This document shows positions 23,209 through 30,755 of a DNA stretch of 43,477 nucleotides, piece after piece. The notes below the pieces were generated by a model. That model was not told where the DNA came from and made no database searches. It was given only the letters and a program-made list of their open reading frames with translations. Position 1 is the first letter of the stretch. Each line of letters begins with the position of its first letter. The position numbers and the translations under genes are program-made. Location: the NCBI GenBank assembly GCA_017849615.1, contig JAFIGS010000025.1, forward strand, positions 1 through 43,477. Reading direction: 5' to 3'. The DNA is from Pseudolabrys sp. GTDB taxonomy: Bacteria > Pseudomonadota > Alphaproteobacteria > Rhizobiales > Xanthobacteraceae.

Positions 23209-23721
23209 ATGACCGACAATAACACAACTCTTTGTAAAACTGCCGCCGTTGCCTCGCAGAACGAGCACGAGATCGCGCGGCGAAGCCATCCACTCGCCCG
23301 GAAATTCGCGGCGTTTGCGCAGAAGTCCGCGAACTGGATGGGGCACCCCACAGCGTTTCTCATCGCTGCCGGGACGATCATCGTCTGGATCGCCAGCGGA
23401 CCGATCTTCAAATTCAGCGACACCTGGCAGCTCATCATTAATACGGGCACCACGATTGTCACCTTTCTGATGGTGTTTCTTATTCAAAACACCCAGAACC
23501 GCGACATGCTGTCGATACAACTCAAGCTGTCGGAACTGGTACTGGCGATGAAGGGCGCCGAAAACAGGTTTGCGGCCATCGAGGATCTCAGTGACGACGA
23601 GTTGATGAAACTCCATGACGATTGCCGCCTTCGCGCCGAGATGACGGCGGAGCAGGTGGCGAACCGCGCGAAGCCGTCATCTCGTCAGGAAGACCGCGAA
23701 AACGTGCACGAAGTAGCGTAA
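23209..23721 (+). CDS. Low-affinity iron permease family membrane protein
   Basis: A 170-residue protein with a polar N-terminus (1-40), two transmembrane helices (about 46-66 and 75-94) and a helical charged C-terminal half. The HPTAFLIAAGTIIVWIASGP and LIINTGTTIVTFLMVFLIQN segments, then QNRD, fit the low-affinity iron permease (Fet4-like) family of bacteria. Transport of iron by such short bacterial members is not well established, so the substrate is by family name only. It has its own EcfG-type promoter and is probably induced under general stress independently of ligD. No strong Shine-Dalgarno site is seen. Confidence 0.83.
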   Translation: MTDNNTTLCKTAAVASQNEHEIARRSHPLARKFAAFAQKSANWMGHPTAFLIAAGTIIVWIASGPIFKFSDTWQLIINTGTTIVTFLMVFLIQNTQNRDMLSIQLKLSELVLAMKGAENRFAAIEDLSDDELMKLHDDCRLRAEMTAEQVANRAKPSSRQEDRENVHEVA

Positions 23722-23806
23722 GGCGCCGGCGAACCACCGGGGGGCCGTTCGTTTTTTTGACACAAGTTGTCTCTATCGGACGGAATATCGAGTTCGGAGG
23801 CAGAAT

Positions 23807-24172
23807 ATGAGATCCTGGCTGGCAATTACGGTAGTTGCGGCGTGGGGCGCGGCTGGGTGCGGCGCCGCTTCCGCGCAACCCGCCGCAAGAGAATTTGCCG
23901 GCACGGCCTCTCACTATGGCAAGGGCTATTCGGGCAAGACCGCGTCCGGCGTCCGCTACGACCCGAGCAAATTGACCGCCGCGCATCGCACCCTGCCCTT
24001 TGGCACCAAGGTGTTGGTGGTGGACAAGGCCACCAAGCGCACTGTCACTGTCGTGGTGAACGATCGGGGACCTTTTATCAAAGGCCGCGTCATCGATCTG
24101 TCCTATGCCGCCGCGCAGGCTTTGAAGATGGAAGGCCGCGGTTTGATCAAGGTCACGGCCTCGGTCCAGTAG
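23807..24172 (+). CDS. RlpA-like double-psi beta-barrel protein
   Basis: A 121-residue exported protein: signal peptide (about 1-24, with an internal Cys at GCGAAS that does not form a clean lipobox) and then one RlpA-like domain. Visible elements are GTASHYG, KTASG, TAAHRTLPFGTKV and VNDRGPFIKGRVIDLSYAAA, including the conserved Asp and His of the septal lytic transglycosylase family. No SPOR domain is present, so it is shorter than classic RlpA and may act on peptidoglycan without septal targeting. A GGAGG site precedes the ATG. A weak EcfG-like box (CGAAC-N16-GTTTT, 23730-23755) lies upstream. Confidence 0.88.
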   Translation: MRSWLAITVVAAWGAAGCGAASAQPAAREFAGTASHYGKGYSGKTASGVRYDPSKLTAAHRTLPFGTKVLVVDKATKRTVTVVVNDRGPFIKGRVIDLSYAAAQALKMEGRGLIKVTASVQ

Positions 24173-24239
24173 CGCGGCTGCAACGGCCGCGCGGTTGTGC
24201 TATCCGGATTCTCTTTCATCCGGAATGCCGAGGACCGCC

Positions 24240-24884
24240 ATGCCTGCCAAGCGTCTGACGTCGAAGCGCAAAACCGCCAGCAAAGCGAAGACCGCCAAAA
24301 AGGCGACCAAACGCCCCGCGGCCCGTCTCGTGACCCCCACCGAGGCCGAGATGAACGACACGCAACGCACGCTTCTGCAGGCGATCCGGTCTGGTCCGCG
24401 CGGCGCTGCCATCATCCCGCAAGGGCCGTTCGCCGTGTGGCTCCATGCCCCCGAATACGGGCAACTGGCACAGGCCCTCGGCGGCTTCTGCCGCTACCAG
24501 TCGAGCGTGCCGCCGCGGCTTTCGGAATTCGCCATCCTGTGCACGGCGCGGCTGTGGCGGGCCCAGTTCGAGTGGTACGCGCACGCGCATGTCGCGGAAA
24601 AAGAAGGCGTCAAACTCAAGACCATCGCGGACTTGCGCGCCGGCCGGGTGCCGAAATCCGCCGCCAAGGATGAGCGCGCAATCTACGACTTCGTTCAGGA
24701 AATTTATAAGGCCAAGCGTGTGAGCGAGCGCACCTATCAACGCGTTCTCGGCGTGCTCGGCGAAAAAGGCGTCGTCGAGCTGGTCGGCATTCTCGGTTAC
24801 TACTCGTCGGTCGCCATGACACTCAATGTCTTCGCGATGTTGCCGCCGGAAGGCGCGGAACTGGCATTCGCCGAGCCGCGCTGA
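24240..24884 (+). CDS. Carboxymuconolactone decarboxylase family protein
   Basis: A 214-residue protein. A Lys/Ala-rich basic tail (about 1-30) precedes an all-helical core with RLSEFAILCTARLWRAQFEWYAHAHVAEKEG and a second helix pair ending GILGYYSSVAMTLNVFAM, as in the carboxymuconolactone decarboxylase family. The CxxC of the AhpD branch is absent, so thiol peroxidase activity is unlikely. The reaction is unknown. The start at 24240 follows GAGGA; two earlier in-frame ATGs lack a good site. A small hairpin (TCCGGAT/ATCCGGA) lies just upstream. It stands as a single gene with a terminator after it. Confidence 0.85.
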   Translation: MPAKRLTSKRKTASKAKTAKKATKRPAARLVTPTEAEMNDTQRTLLQAIRSGPRGAAIIPQGPFAVWLHAPEYGQLAQALGGFCRYQSSVPPRLSEFAILCTARLWRAQFEWYAHAHVAEKEGVKLKTIADLRAGRVPKSAAKDERAIYDFVQEIYKAKRVSERTYQRVLGVLGEKGVVELVGILGYYSSVAMTLNVFAMLPPEGAELAFAEPR

Positions 24885-24901
24885 CATCTCACAAGGTCTG
24901 C

Positions 24902-24934
24902 CGAAGGCCATCGGCTGGTAGCCGATGGCCTTCG
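24902..24934. terminator. Shared terminator hairpin between convergent genes
   Basis: A 15-bp perfect stem (24902-24916 with 24920-24934, CGAAGGCCATCGGCT and its complement) around a 3-base loop. It lies between the stops of the convergent decarboxylase-family and PCu(A)C genes. No strong T-run is seen. Confidence 0.7.
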
Positions 24935-24942
24935 CGCATCGC

Positions 24943-25428
24943 CTAGTGCTTCATGCCGCCGTGGCCGGACGCATTCGCGCCGGTCGCGGCAATGCCCTCG
25001 ATCTTGAACTCGACGTCGACCTTGCCGGCCTTCGCGAACTCCAGCGCGGTCTTGAAGGTATCGCCCTGCTTGAGCTGATCCTTCAGACCCATGAGCATGA
25101 TGTGATAGCCGCCGGGCTTGAGCGTGACGGTCTCGCCCGGCTTGATCTCGAGGCCGTCCTTCAGCATGCGCATCTTCATGACGCCGCCGTCCATGCTCAT
25201 TTCGTGGATCTCGAAACTCGAGGCAACGCTCGTGGCGCCGCCAACAAGCCGGTCCGGCGTGCTGCCATTATTGGTGATGGTCATGTAGCCGCCGCCGACC
25301 TGCGCACCCTTGGGCGTGGCGCGCGCCCAGGGCGCGGAGATCTTGATTGAGCCGGCGGTGTAATCAGCGGCCAGCGCCGGGATTGCGAGCGTAACGGCGA
25401 GCGCCGCGGCGCAGATGAAACGAAACAT
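24943..25428 (-). CDS. Periplasmic copper chaperone PCu(A)C
   Basis: A 161-residue protein starting at ATG 25428 with AGGAG eight bases upstream. A signal peptide (1-20, ending ALA) precedes the PCu(A)C domain. The Cu(I) ligands follow the family pattern: His75, Met86 ten residues later, then His109 and Met111 in GGYHIMLMG. The C-terminus ends in a His/Met-containing HGGMKH tail that may add binding capacity. It delivers copper to cytochrome oxidase in the periplasm. A Cys-rich protein encoded upstream in the same direction suggests a small copper-handling pair. Confidence 0.93.
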   Translation of the reverse strand: MFRFICAAALAVTLAIPALAADYTAGSIKISAPWARATPKGAQVGGGYMTITNNGSTPDRLVGGATSVASSFEIHEMSMDGGVMKMRMLKDGLEIKPGETVTLKPGGYHIMLMGLKDQLKQGDTFKTALEFAKAGKVDVEFKIEGIAATGANASGHGGMKH

Positions 25429-25509
25429 CGAATAACTCCTGAAATTGCAGATCGCGCGCCTGGCGCGTCGCAGCCTGCGAATTGAATTGGGCGGCAAGTG
25501 CGTCCGGTA

Positions 25510-25866
25510 TCAGGAGGACGGCGGTGCCCGAGGATTGTGCGGACTTCGCGCCTGTGCCAATGCGGACGCGCCAGCAGTGGCGGCCGGGGTCAGCGTCCAG
25601 AGGACATTGCGATCGACGGCATGCGCGGATGAAGGCGGTGCCAACGCCGGGCTGGCGCAGCACTGTGTGCCGCAGCCCGCTGCGCAGGCGCAGCCGGTGT
25701 CGGTTCCGGCGGGATCGGATTTGTCAGGATCAGCGACCTGCGAACATAGCGATCCGCGGGGTGCATTGTTCGCCGCCACCGTCATTGGCAGCAGAACGAG
25801 CTGAAGCGCGACAACATAAGCCGCCGCCAACGCCAGCAATCGCCGAACCGGAGAAGAGTTGCGCAT
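25510..25866 (-). CDS. Small exported Cys-rich protein (DUF2946-like)
   Basis: A 118-residue protein from ATG 25866 (AGGA nine bases upstream). It has a hydrophobic signal/anchor (about 9-31) and a region with six Cys near residues 40-72 (SLCSQV, then GCACAAGCGTQCCAS). The rest is Ala/Pro-rich and probably disordered. It resembles small DUF2946-type proteins often found by copper genes; this is a tentative reading. It lies 81 bases upstream of the PCu(A)C gene on the same strand. Its role may be metal binding, by its cysteines and context only. Confidence 0.6.
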   Translation of the reverse strand: MRNSSPVRRLLALAAAYVVALQLVLLPMTVAANNAPRGSLCSQVADPDKSDPAGTDTGCACAAGCGTQCCASPALAPPSSAHAVDRNVLWTLTPAATAGASALAQARSPHNPRAPPSS

Positions 25867-25951
25867 CGGTGCTATCCTATTGTTCCGGCGGCGCATCGTC
25901 CATGATCGCTTGGTCGAAATCCGGCAACGCTTGTGCTAGTCTCTTTACGTC

Positions 25952-26284
25952 ATGTCGTCCCATGAGCCCCCAGCGCCGGAACCCGGGGCGCGGATTCTCA
26001 ATTTTCGCAGGCGGACCGGTGCGCCCACGGCAGGAGGGCCAATTAAAGGTCCCGATCGCGAGACCACGGACGATCTGGCCAAATACAGCCGGGACGACAC
26101 ACCAGACGATTACCGCCACCGCATGACGGTCAACGCCATCGCCTTCGCCTTTGTCGTGCTCCTGGGGCTGGCGGGCTACTGGCTGGCCGATACCATGGCG
26201 ACCATGCGGAAGAACCAGGACTGCGTCCTGACAGGCCGACGCGGTTGCACTCCCATCGAGGTTCCGGCCCCGGATCGGTACTAA
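25952..26284 (+). CDS. Single-pass membrane protein, unknown
   Basis: A 110-residue protein: a polar, Pro- and charge-rich cytoplasmic N-terminus (1-57), one transmembrane helix (about 60-80, NAIAFAFVVLLGLAGYWLA) and a short C-terminal tail with two Cys (QDCVLTGRRGC), which on this topology would be periplasmic and could form a disulfide. It is divergent from the Cys-rich gene. No Shine-Dalgarno site stands out and I recognise no named family; membrane topology and length are all that can be said. Confidence 0.65.
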   Translation: MSSHEPPAPEPGARILNFRRRTGAPTAGGPIKGPDRETTDDLAKYSRDDTPDDYRHRMTVNAIAFAFVVLLGLAGYWLADTMATMRKNQDCVLTGRRGCTPIEVPAPDRY

Positions 26285-26352
26285 CCTCTCGGCCGCCCTC
26301 CGTTATCCCCGCCAAGGCCTTGGTAATCCGAGGTTATGGGCCGTCCCCGGCA

Positions 26353-26381
26353 TTGAACTTGGGGTGCGGCTTCGCTATACG
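26353..26381 (+). promoter_or_regulatory. Sigma-70-type promoter of the acpXL operon
   Basis: TTGAAC (26353-26358), a 17-base spacer, then TATACG (26376-26381), in the 185-bp gap before acpXL. Transcription would start near 26388, leaving a leader of about 80 bases. Confidence 0.6.
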
Positions 26382-26469
26382 GGCTCGCGACCCTAACAGG
26401 CCGGTTCTGACTGTTTTTGCGCCCCACACCGGGCCGCCGCAATAACGTCAATAAAATCAGAGAGTTAAG

Positions 26470-26751
26470 ATGTCATCCACTTTCGAGACGATTGCCAATA
26501 TTATCGCGGAAACGTGCGATATTCCGCGCGATTCCATTACGCCCGAAAGTCATGCCATTAACGATCTGGGCATCGACAGCCTGGATTTCCTCGATATCGC
26601 GTTCGCCATCGACAAAGCCTTCGGGATCAAGCTGCCGCTCGAGCAGTGGACCCAGGAAGTGTCCGACGGCAAGGCCACCACCGACCAGTATTTCGTCCTC
26701 AAGAACCTGGCCGCTCGCATCGACGAGCTGGTGGCCGCCAAAGGGGCCTGA
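26470..26751 (+). CDS. acpXL: Acyl carrier protein AcpXL (very-long-chain fatty acid, lipid A)
   Basis: A 93-residue acidic acyl carrier protein. The phosphopantetheine site is Ser37 in [11 protein letters not shown]. The extended C-terminus ([18 protein letters not shown]) and length match AcpXL, which carries the 26-28 carbon hydroxy fatty acid put on lipid A in rhizobia, rather than the shorter housekeeping AcpP. It is the first gene of a set with fabZ-like, two ketosynthase, dehydrogenase and lpxXL genes, the known order of this pathway. Preceded by a sigma-70-type promoter and GAGAG ribosome-binding site. Confidence 0.93.
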   Translation: MSSTFETIANIIAETCDIPRDSITPESHAINDLGIDSLDFLDIAFAIDKAFGIKLPLEQWTQEVSDGKATTDQYFVLKNLAARIDELVAAKGA

Positions 26752-26763
26752 CGCCTAACGCCT

Positions 26764-27237
26764 ATGCGCCTCGAGTATTTTCAGCTGATCGATCGCGTTG
26801 TCGACCTTGATCTCGCCGATCGCCGCATCAGCTGCGAGGCGACGGTGCCCTCTGTCTCGACGGTTTTCGAAGGCCACTTCCCCGGCTTCCCGCTGATGCC
26901 GGGCGTGCTCCTGGTCGAAGCGATGGCCCAGACATCCGGCTGGCTGGTCTCGTCGATCAACAAGTTCAAGCGGATGTCCTTCCTCGCTTCGGTGAAGGAG
27001 GCCAAGCTGCGCACATTCGTGCTGCCCGGCTATGTGCTCCAGATCGAATCCAAGCTTGTGCATGAAGGCTCAGGCTACGCGGTGCTCGACGCCAAGGTGA
27101 AGAACAACGGCAAGCAGGTCTGCGACGCCACCATCACATTGCGTGTGATGGAATTTCCCAACCAGGAGCTCGCCGGCGAAATGCTCAAGATGGCCGCGCG
27201 GGTCGGCCTCACCCCGGAGATGGCGGCCCATGGCTGA
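26764..27237 (+). CDS. 3-hydroxyacyl-ACP dehydratase, FabZ-like, of the VLCFA cluster
   Basis: A 157-residue hot-dog-fold dehydratase. The catalytic His38 is in [13 protein letters not shown] and the partner acid Glu52 in LLVEAMAQ. It removes water from 3-hydroxyacyl-AcpXL during elongation of the very-long-chain acyl group. It lies 12 bases after acpXL, and its end overlaps the next start (ATG at 27230), so the genes are tightly coupled. Length and motifs fit the family; dedication to AcpXL is inferred from context. Confidence 0.92.
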   Translation: MRLEYFQLIDRVVDLDLADRRISCEATVPSVSTVFEGHFPGFPLMPGVLLVEAMAQTSGWLVSSINKFKRMSFLASVKEAKLRTFVLPGYVLQIESKLVHEGSGYAVLDAKVKNNGKQVCDATITLRVMEFPNQELAGEMLKMAARVGLTPEMAAHG

Positions 27238-28423
27238 GACGACGCGCGAAGCCTGGATCACGGGTGTCGGCATCGTCTCCACGCTTGGCGAAGGCCTTGA
27301 CGCGCACTGGCAGAAGCTGTCGGCCGGTCAACCGTCCGCCGACGCGGCGACCTTCGCCCCCTTCGTCGTGCATCCGCTGGCGCCGGTGAACTTCGACGCC
27401 CAGATCCCCAAGAAGGGCGATCAGCGGCAGATGGAAAACTGGCAGCGCATCGGCACCTACGCTGCGGGGCTGGCGCTCGATTCCGCGGGCGTCAAAGGCA
27501 ACACAGAAATTCTGTCGCAGATGGACATGATCGTCGCGGCGGGCGGCGGCGAGCGCGATCTCAAGGTCGATGCGACGATCCTCAACGGCTATACGCAGGC
27601 AGCCAATCCGGCGGCGTTTCTCAACGAGAGGCTGATGGGCGACCTTCGCCCTACCCTCTTCCTGGCGCAGCTCTCCAATTTGCTCGCCGGCAATATTTCG
27701 ATCGTCCATGGCGTGACCGGCTCATCGCGCACCTTCATGGGCGAGGAATCCGCCGGCGTGGACGCTGTGCGCATCGCGTTGTCGCGAATTGCCGCCGGTC
27801 AAAGCGACATCGCACTGGTTGGCGGGGCGCATAACGGCGAACGCCCGGAAATGCTCATGCTCTATGAGTTCGCCGGCGAGTGTCTCAAGGACAAGCTTGT
27901 CCCGGTATGGGAGCGCGGCGCTAAAGGCGGCTTCGCGCTCGGCTCGCTGGGCGCGTTCCTGGTGATCGAGGCGCGCGAGCACGCGGAAAAGCGCGGCGCC
28001 AAACCGCTGGCTCGCCTTTCGGCTGTCGTCGCCGACCGTGCCTCACGAAAGCCGGGCACCGTCACTGAAACCCTCGGAAAGCTCTGGGACAAGATCAAGG
28101 ACAAGGTCAAAGGCAGCCGTGCGGCCGTCCTGTCCGGCGCCACTGGCGCCGCCCAGGCCACCGCCGAAGAACGCGCGTTCCTGGAGCAGCATGGCGAGCT
28201 TGCCGTGCGCGCCACCGCCACCTATCTCGGTCATGGGATGGAGCCGCAGTTCGCGATGAACGTGGCGCTGGCGACCGTGGCGCTCGCTCATGGTAGCCTG
28301 TACCCGCCGTGCGATCCGACCGGACTGGAGAAGCCGATGAGCGGCCCTCTGGATCAGGTCTTGGTGACCGGCGTCGGTCACTGGCGCGGCGAAGGCATGG
28401 CGCTGGTCGAGCGCGTCGGCTGA
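27230..28423 (+). CDS. Ketosynthase-fold protein lacking the catalytic Cys (chain-length-factor-like)
   Basis: A 397-residue FabF-family protein. The nucleophile region (about 158-178) reads IVHGVTGSSRTFMGEESAG in place of the usual TACASGA, with no Cys. The region expected to hold NAHGTST reads SGATGAAQ, so the first catalytic His is also gone; only the LGHGMEP His remains. It therefore should not condense acyl chains alone. The next gene is an intact ketosynthase. The pair recalls KS-alpha and chain-length-factor heterodimers, and could set the very long chain length for AcpXL. The equivalent rhizobial gene is usually called fabF2. Overlaps fabZ by 8 bases. Confidence 0.88.
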   Translation: MAETTREAWITGVGIVSTLGEGLDAHWQKLSAGQPSADAATFAPFVVHPLAPVNFDAQIPKKGDQRQMENWQRIGTYAAGLALDSAGVKGNTEILSQMDMIVAAGGGERDLKVDATILNGYTQAANPAAFLNERLMGDLRPTLFLAQLSNLLAGNISIVHGVTGSSRTFMGEESAGVDAVRIALSRIAAGQSDIALVGGAHNGERPEMLMLYEFAGECLKDKLVPVWERGAKGGFALGSLGAFLVIEAREHAEKRGAKPLARLSAVVADRASRKPGTVTETLGKLWDKIKDKVKGSRAAVLSGATGAAQATAEERAFLEQHGELAVRATATYLGHGMEPQFAMNVALATVALAHGSLYPPCDPTGLEKPMSGPLDQVLVTGVGHWRGEGMALVERVG

Positions 28424-28434
28424 GGGAGAGCGAT

Positions 28435-29706
28435 ATGGCTTCCGGGAAAGATAAATACGGCCGGCCCGTCGTCGTCGTGACCGGCCTCGGCGTCGTCACC
28501 TCGCTGGGCGCCGGCAAAGTCGATAACTGGGCCAAGCTCACCGCCGGCCAATCAGGCATTCGCGAAATCACCCGCTTCGCCACCGACGGCATGAAGACCC
28601 GCATCGCCGGCACTGTCGATTTCCTCGGCGACATGACCTCCGCGGCGCTGGCCGAACGCTTCGCCGATCTCGCCGCCGAAGAGGCCGTGGCGCAATCCGG
28701 CGTCGGCGCTGTCGGCTCCTTCCCCGGCCCGCTTTTCGTTGCCGTGCCGCCGATCGAGATCGAGTGGCCGCAGCGCATGGAGCTGGGCGCCAATTCCGGC
28801 GCCAACGGTCCGCTGAGCTATGACGACCTGCTGCGCGCCGCGCCGCAATTTCCGGCGTATCACGAGCGCTTCCTGTTCGGGTCAGTCGCCAATCACCTCG
28901 CCGACAAGTTCGGCACCCAGGGCTCCCCGATCTCGCTGTCGACCGCCTGCGCCTCCGGCGCCAGCGCGATCCAGCTCGGCGTCGAAGCCATCCGTCGCGG
29001 CGACACCGACGCGGCCCTTTGCATCGGCACCGACGGCTCCATCAATCCGGAAGCCCTGATCCGCTTCTCGCTGCTGTCGGCTTTGTCGACAACTAACGAC
29101 AATCCGCAAGGTGCCTCGCGGCCCTTCGCCAAGAACCGGGACGGCTTCATTATGGCCGAAGGCGCCGGCGCCCTCGTCCTCGAAAGCTATGACTCCGCCA
29201 AGGCGCGCGGCGCCAAGATCATCGGAATCATGGAAGGCTGCGGCGAGATGGCCGACTCCTTCCACCGGACCCGCTCCAGCCCGGATGGCAAGCCGATCAT
29301 CGGCTGCATCAAGAATGCGCTGAAGGATGCCGGCCTTGAGGCCGATGCCATCGACTACATCAACGCCCATGGCACATCGACGCCGGAAAACGACAAGATG
29401 GAGTATACCGGCCTCTCCGCCGCCCTCGGCGAGCGCGTGAAGATGGTGCCGATCTCTTCCAACAAGTCGATGATCGGACACACGCTATCCGCCGCCGGCG
29501 CCATCGAGGCCGTGTTCTCTTTGCTGACGCTGCAGAACCAGCGTATTCCACCCACCATCAATTACGACGTGCCCGACCCGGCGATCCCGCTGGACGTCGT
29601 ACCCAACAAAGCCCGCGATGCCCGCGTCACCCACGCCATGTCGAATTCGTTCGGCTTTGGCGGACAGAACGTGTCGCTCATCATGGGCCTGGAGCCGGCG
29701 GCGTAA
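28435..29706 (+). CDS. Beta-ketoacyl-ACP synthase (FabF-like, catalytic) of the VLCFA cluster
   Basis: A 423-residue ketosynthase starting at ATG 28435 with GGGAGAG six bases upstream. The triad is complete: Cys172 (STACASGA), His312 (NAHGTST) and His349 (NKSMIGHT). It performs the condensation steps that lengthen the acyl chain on AcpXL. It starts 11 bases after the Cys-less paralogue and probably pairs with it. The rhizobial counterpart is usually called fabF1. The role in this pathway is inferred from the gene order. Confidence 0.92.
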   Translation: MASGKDKYGRPVVVVTGLGVVTSLGAGKVDNWAKLTAGQSGIREITRFATDGMKTRIAGTVDFLGDMTSAALAERFADLAAEEAVAQSGVGAVGSFPGPLFVAVPPIEIEWPQRMELGANSGANGPLSYDDLLRAAPQFPAYHERFLFGSVANHLADKFGTQGSPISLSTACASGASAIQLGVEAIRRGDTDAALCIGTDGSINPEALIRFSLLSALSTTNDNPQGASRPFAKNRDGFIMAEGAGALVLESYDSAKARGAKIIGIMEGCGEMADSFHRTRSSPDGKPIIGCIKNALKDAGLEADAIDYINAHGTSTPENDKMEYTGLSAALGERVKMVPISSNKSMIGHTLSAAGAIEAVFSLLTLQNQRIPPTINYDVPDPAIPLDVVPNKARDARVTHAMSNSFGFGGQNVSLIMGLEPAA

Positions 29707-29732
29707 TCGTCGCAAGGCCGAGTTCATCAAAC

Positions 29733-30755
29733 ATGCGCGCATTGCAACTGATTGGCGACCGTCAGCTCGAACTGGTCGACCTGCCCGACCCGGCCGCGCC
29801 CGCCGAGGGCGAGGTGCAGGTTCGCATCAAGGCCGTTGGGCTGAACCATCTCGACGTCTGGGGCTTTCGCGGCATGGCCTTCGCCAAGCGCAAGCTGCCG
29901 CTGATCGTCGGCGCCGAGGCTTCCGGCGAGATCGCCGCGGTCGGCCCGGGAGTCACCAATTTCAAGCCGGGCCAGAAGGTCACAATGTATGGCGCGCAGA
30001 CCTGCGGGCACTGCGCCAATTGCCGCGACGGCCGCGACAATCTCTGCGAGAACGTCGGCGGCGTGTTCGGCTTTCATATCGACGGCTTCGCCCGCGATCT
30101 GATGAACATGCCGGCGCGCCTCGTCGTGCCGGTGCCCGACAATGTCAGCCTGCGCGACGCCGCCTGCGCGCCGATCGCTTTCGGCACAACGCAGCACATG
30201 CTGTTCGACAACGCCAAGCTCAAGGACGGCGAAACCGTGCTGGTGCACGCCGCCGGCTCGGGTATCGGTTCTGTCGCCATCAAGATGGCCAAAGCGCTCG
30301 GCTGCACCGTCATCACCACTGTCGGTGACGACGCCAAGGCCGAGAAAGCCAAGGCGCTCGGCGCCGATCATGTCATCAACTACAAGACCGAACGCTTCGA
30401 AGGCGTGACACGCAAGCTTACGAAGAAGAAGGGTGTCGACGTTGTGTTCGAGCATGTCGGCGGCGAAGGCTTCAACGCCTCGCTGTTCTGTCTCAAGCGC
30501 GGCGGCCGCCTCGTCACATGCGGCTCGACGGCGGGCCCGACAGTGACCATCAATCTGATGCAGCTGTTCCAGCAGCAGTACAAGATCTTCGGCTCGTTTG
30601 GCTGCACCATCCGCAACATCCGTGAAAGTCTCGCCAAGATGGCGGACGGCATGGCGACGATCATCGACAGCGAATTCTCGATCAATGAATTCGAGAAGGG
30701 GCTGGCGCGGCTGGAAGGCCGTCAGGTCTTCGGCAAAGTCATCATCAATTTCTGA
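29733..30755 (+). CDS. MDR-family alcohol dehydrogenase-like protein of the VLCFA cluster
   Basis: A 340-residue medium-chain dehydrogenase. The structural zinc site is complete (Cys91, 94, 97, 105 in CGHCANC..NLC), and the nucleotide-binding loop is VLVHAAGSGIGSVAIKMAK. Two catalytic zinc ligands of classic alcohol dehydrogenases appear replaced (Asn38 for Cys in GLNHLD; GAE for GHE near 60-62). It may therefore work as a zinc-independent reductase, perhaps the enoyl-reduction step missing from the cluster; that is inference. Its stop overlaps the lpxXL start by one base (TGATG). Confidence 0.87.
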   Translation: MRALQLIGDRQLELVDLPDPAAPAEGEVQVRIKAVGLNHLDVWGFRGMAFAKRKLPLIVGAEASGEIAAVGPGVTNFKPGQKVTMYGAQTCGHCANCRDGRDNLCENVGGVFGFHIDGFARDLMNMPARLVVPVPDNVSLRDAACAPIAFGTTQHMLFDNAKLKDGETVLVHAAGSGIGSVAIKMAKALGCTVITTVGDDAKAEKAKALGADHVINYKTERFEGVTRKLTKKKGVDVVFEHVGGEGFNASLFCLKRGGRLVTCGSTAGPTVTINLMQLFQQQYKIFGSFGCTIRNIRESLAKMADGMATIIDSEFSINEFEKGLARLEGRQVFGKVIINF

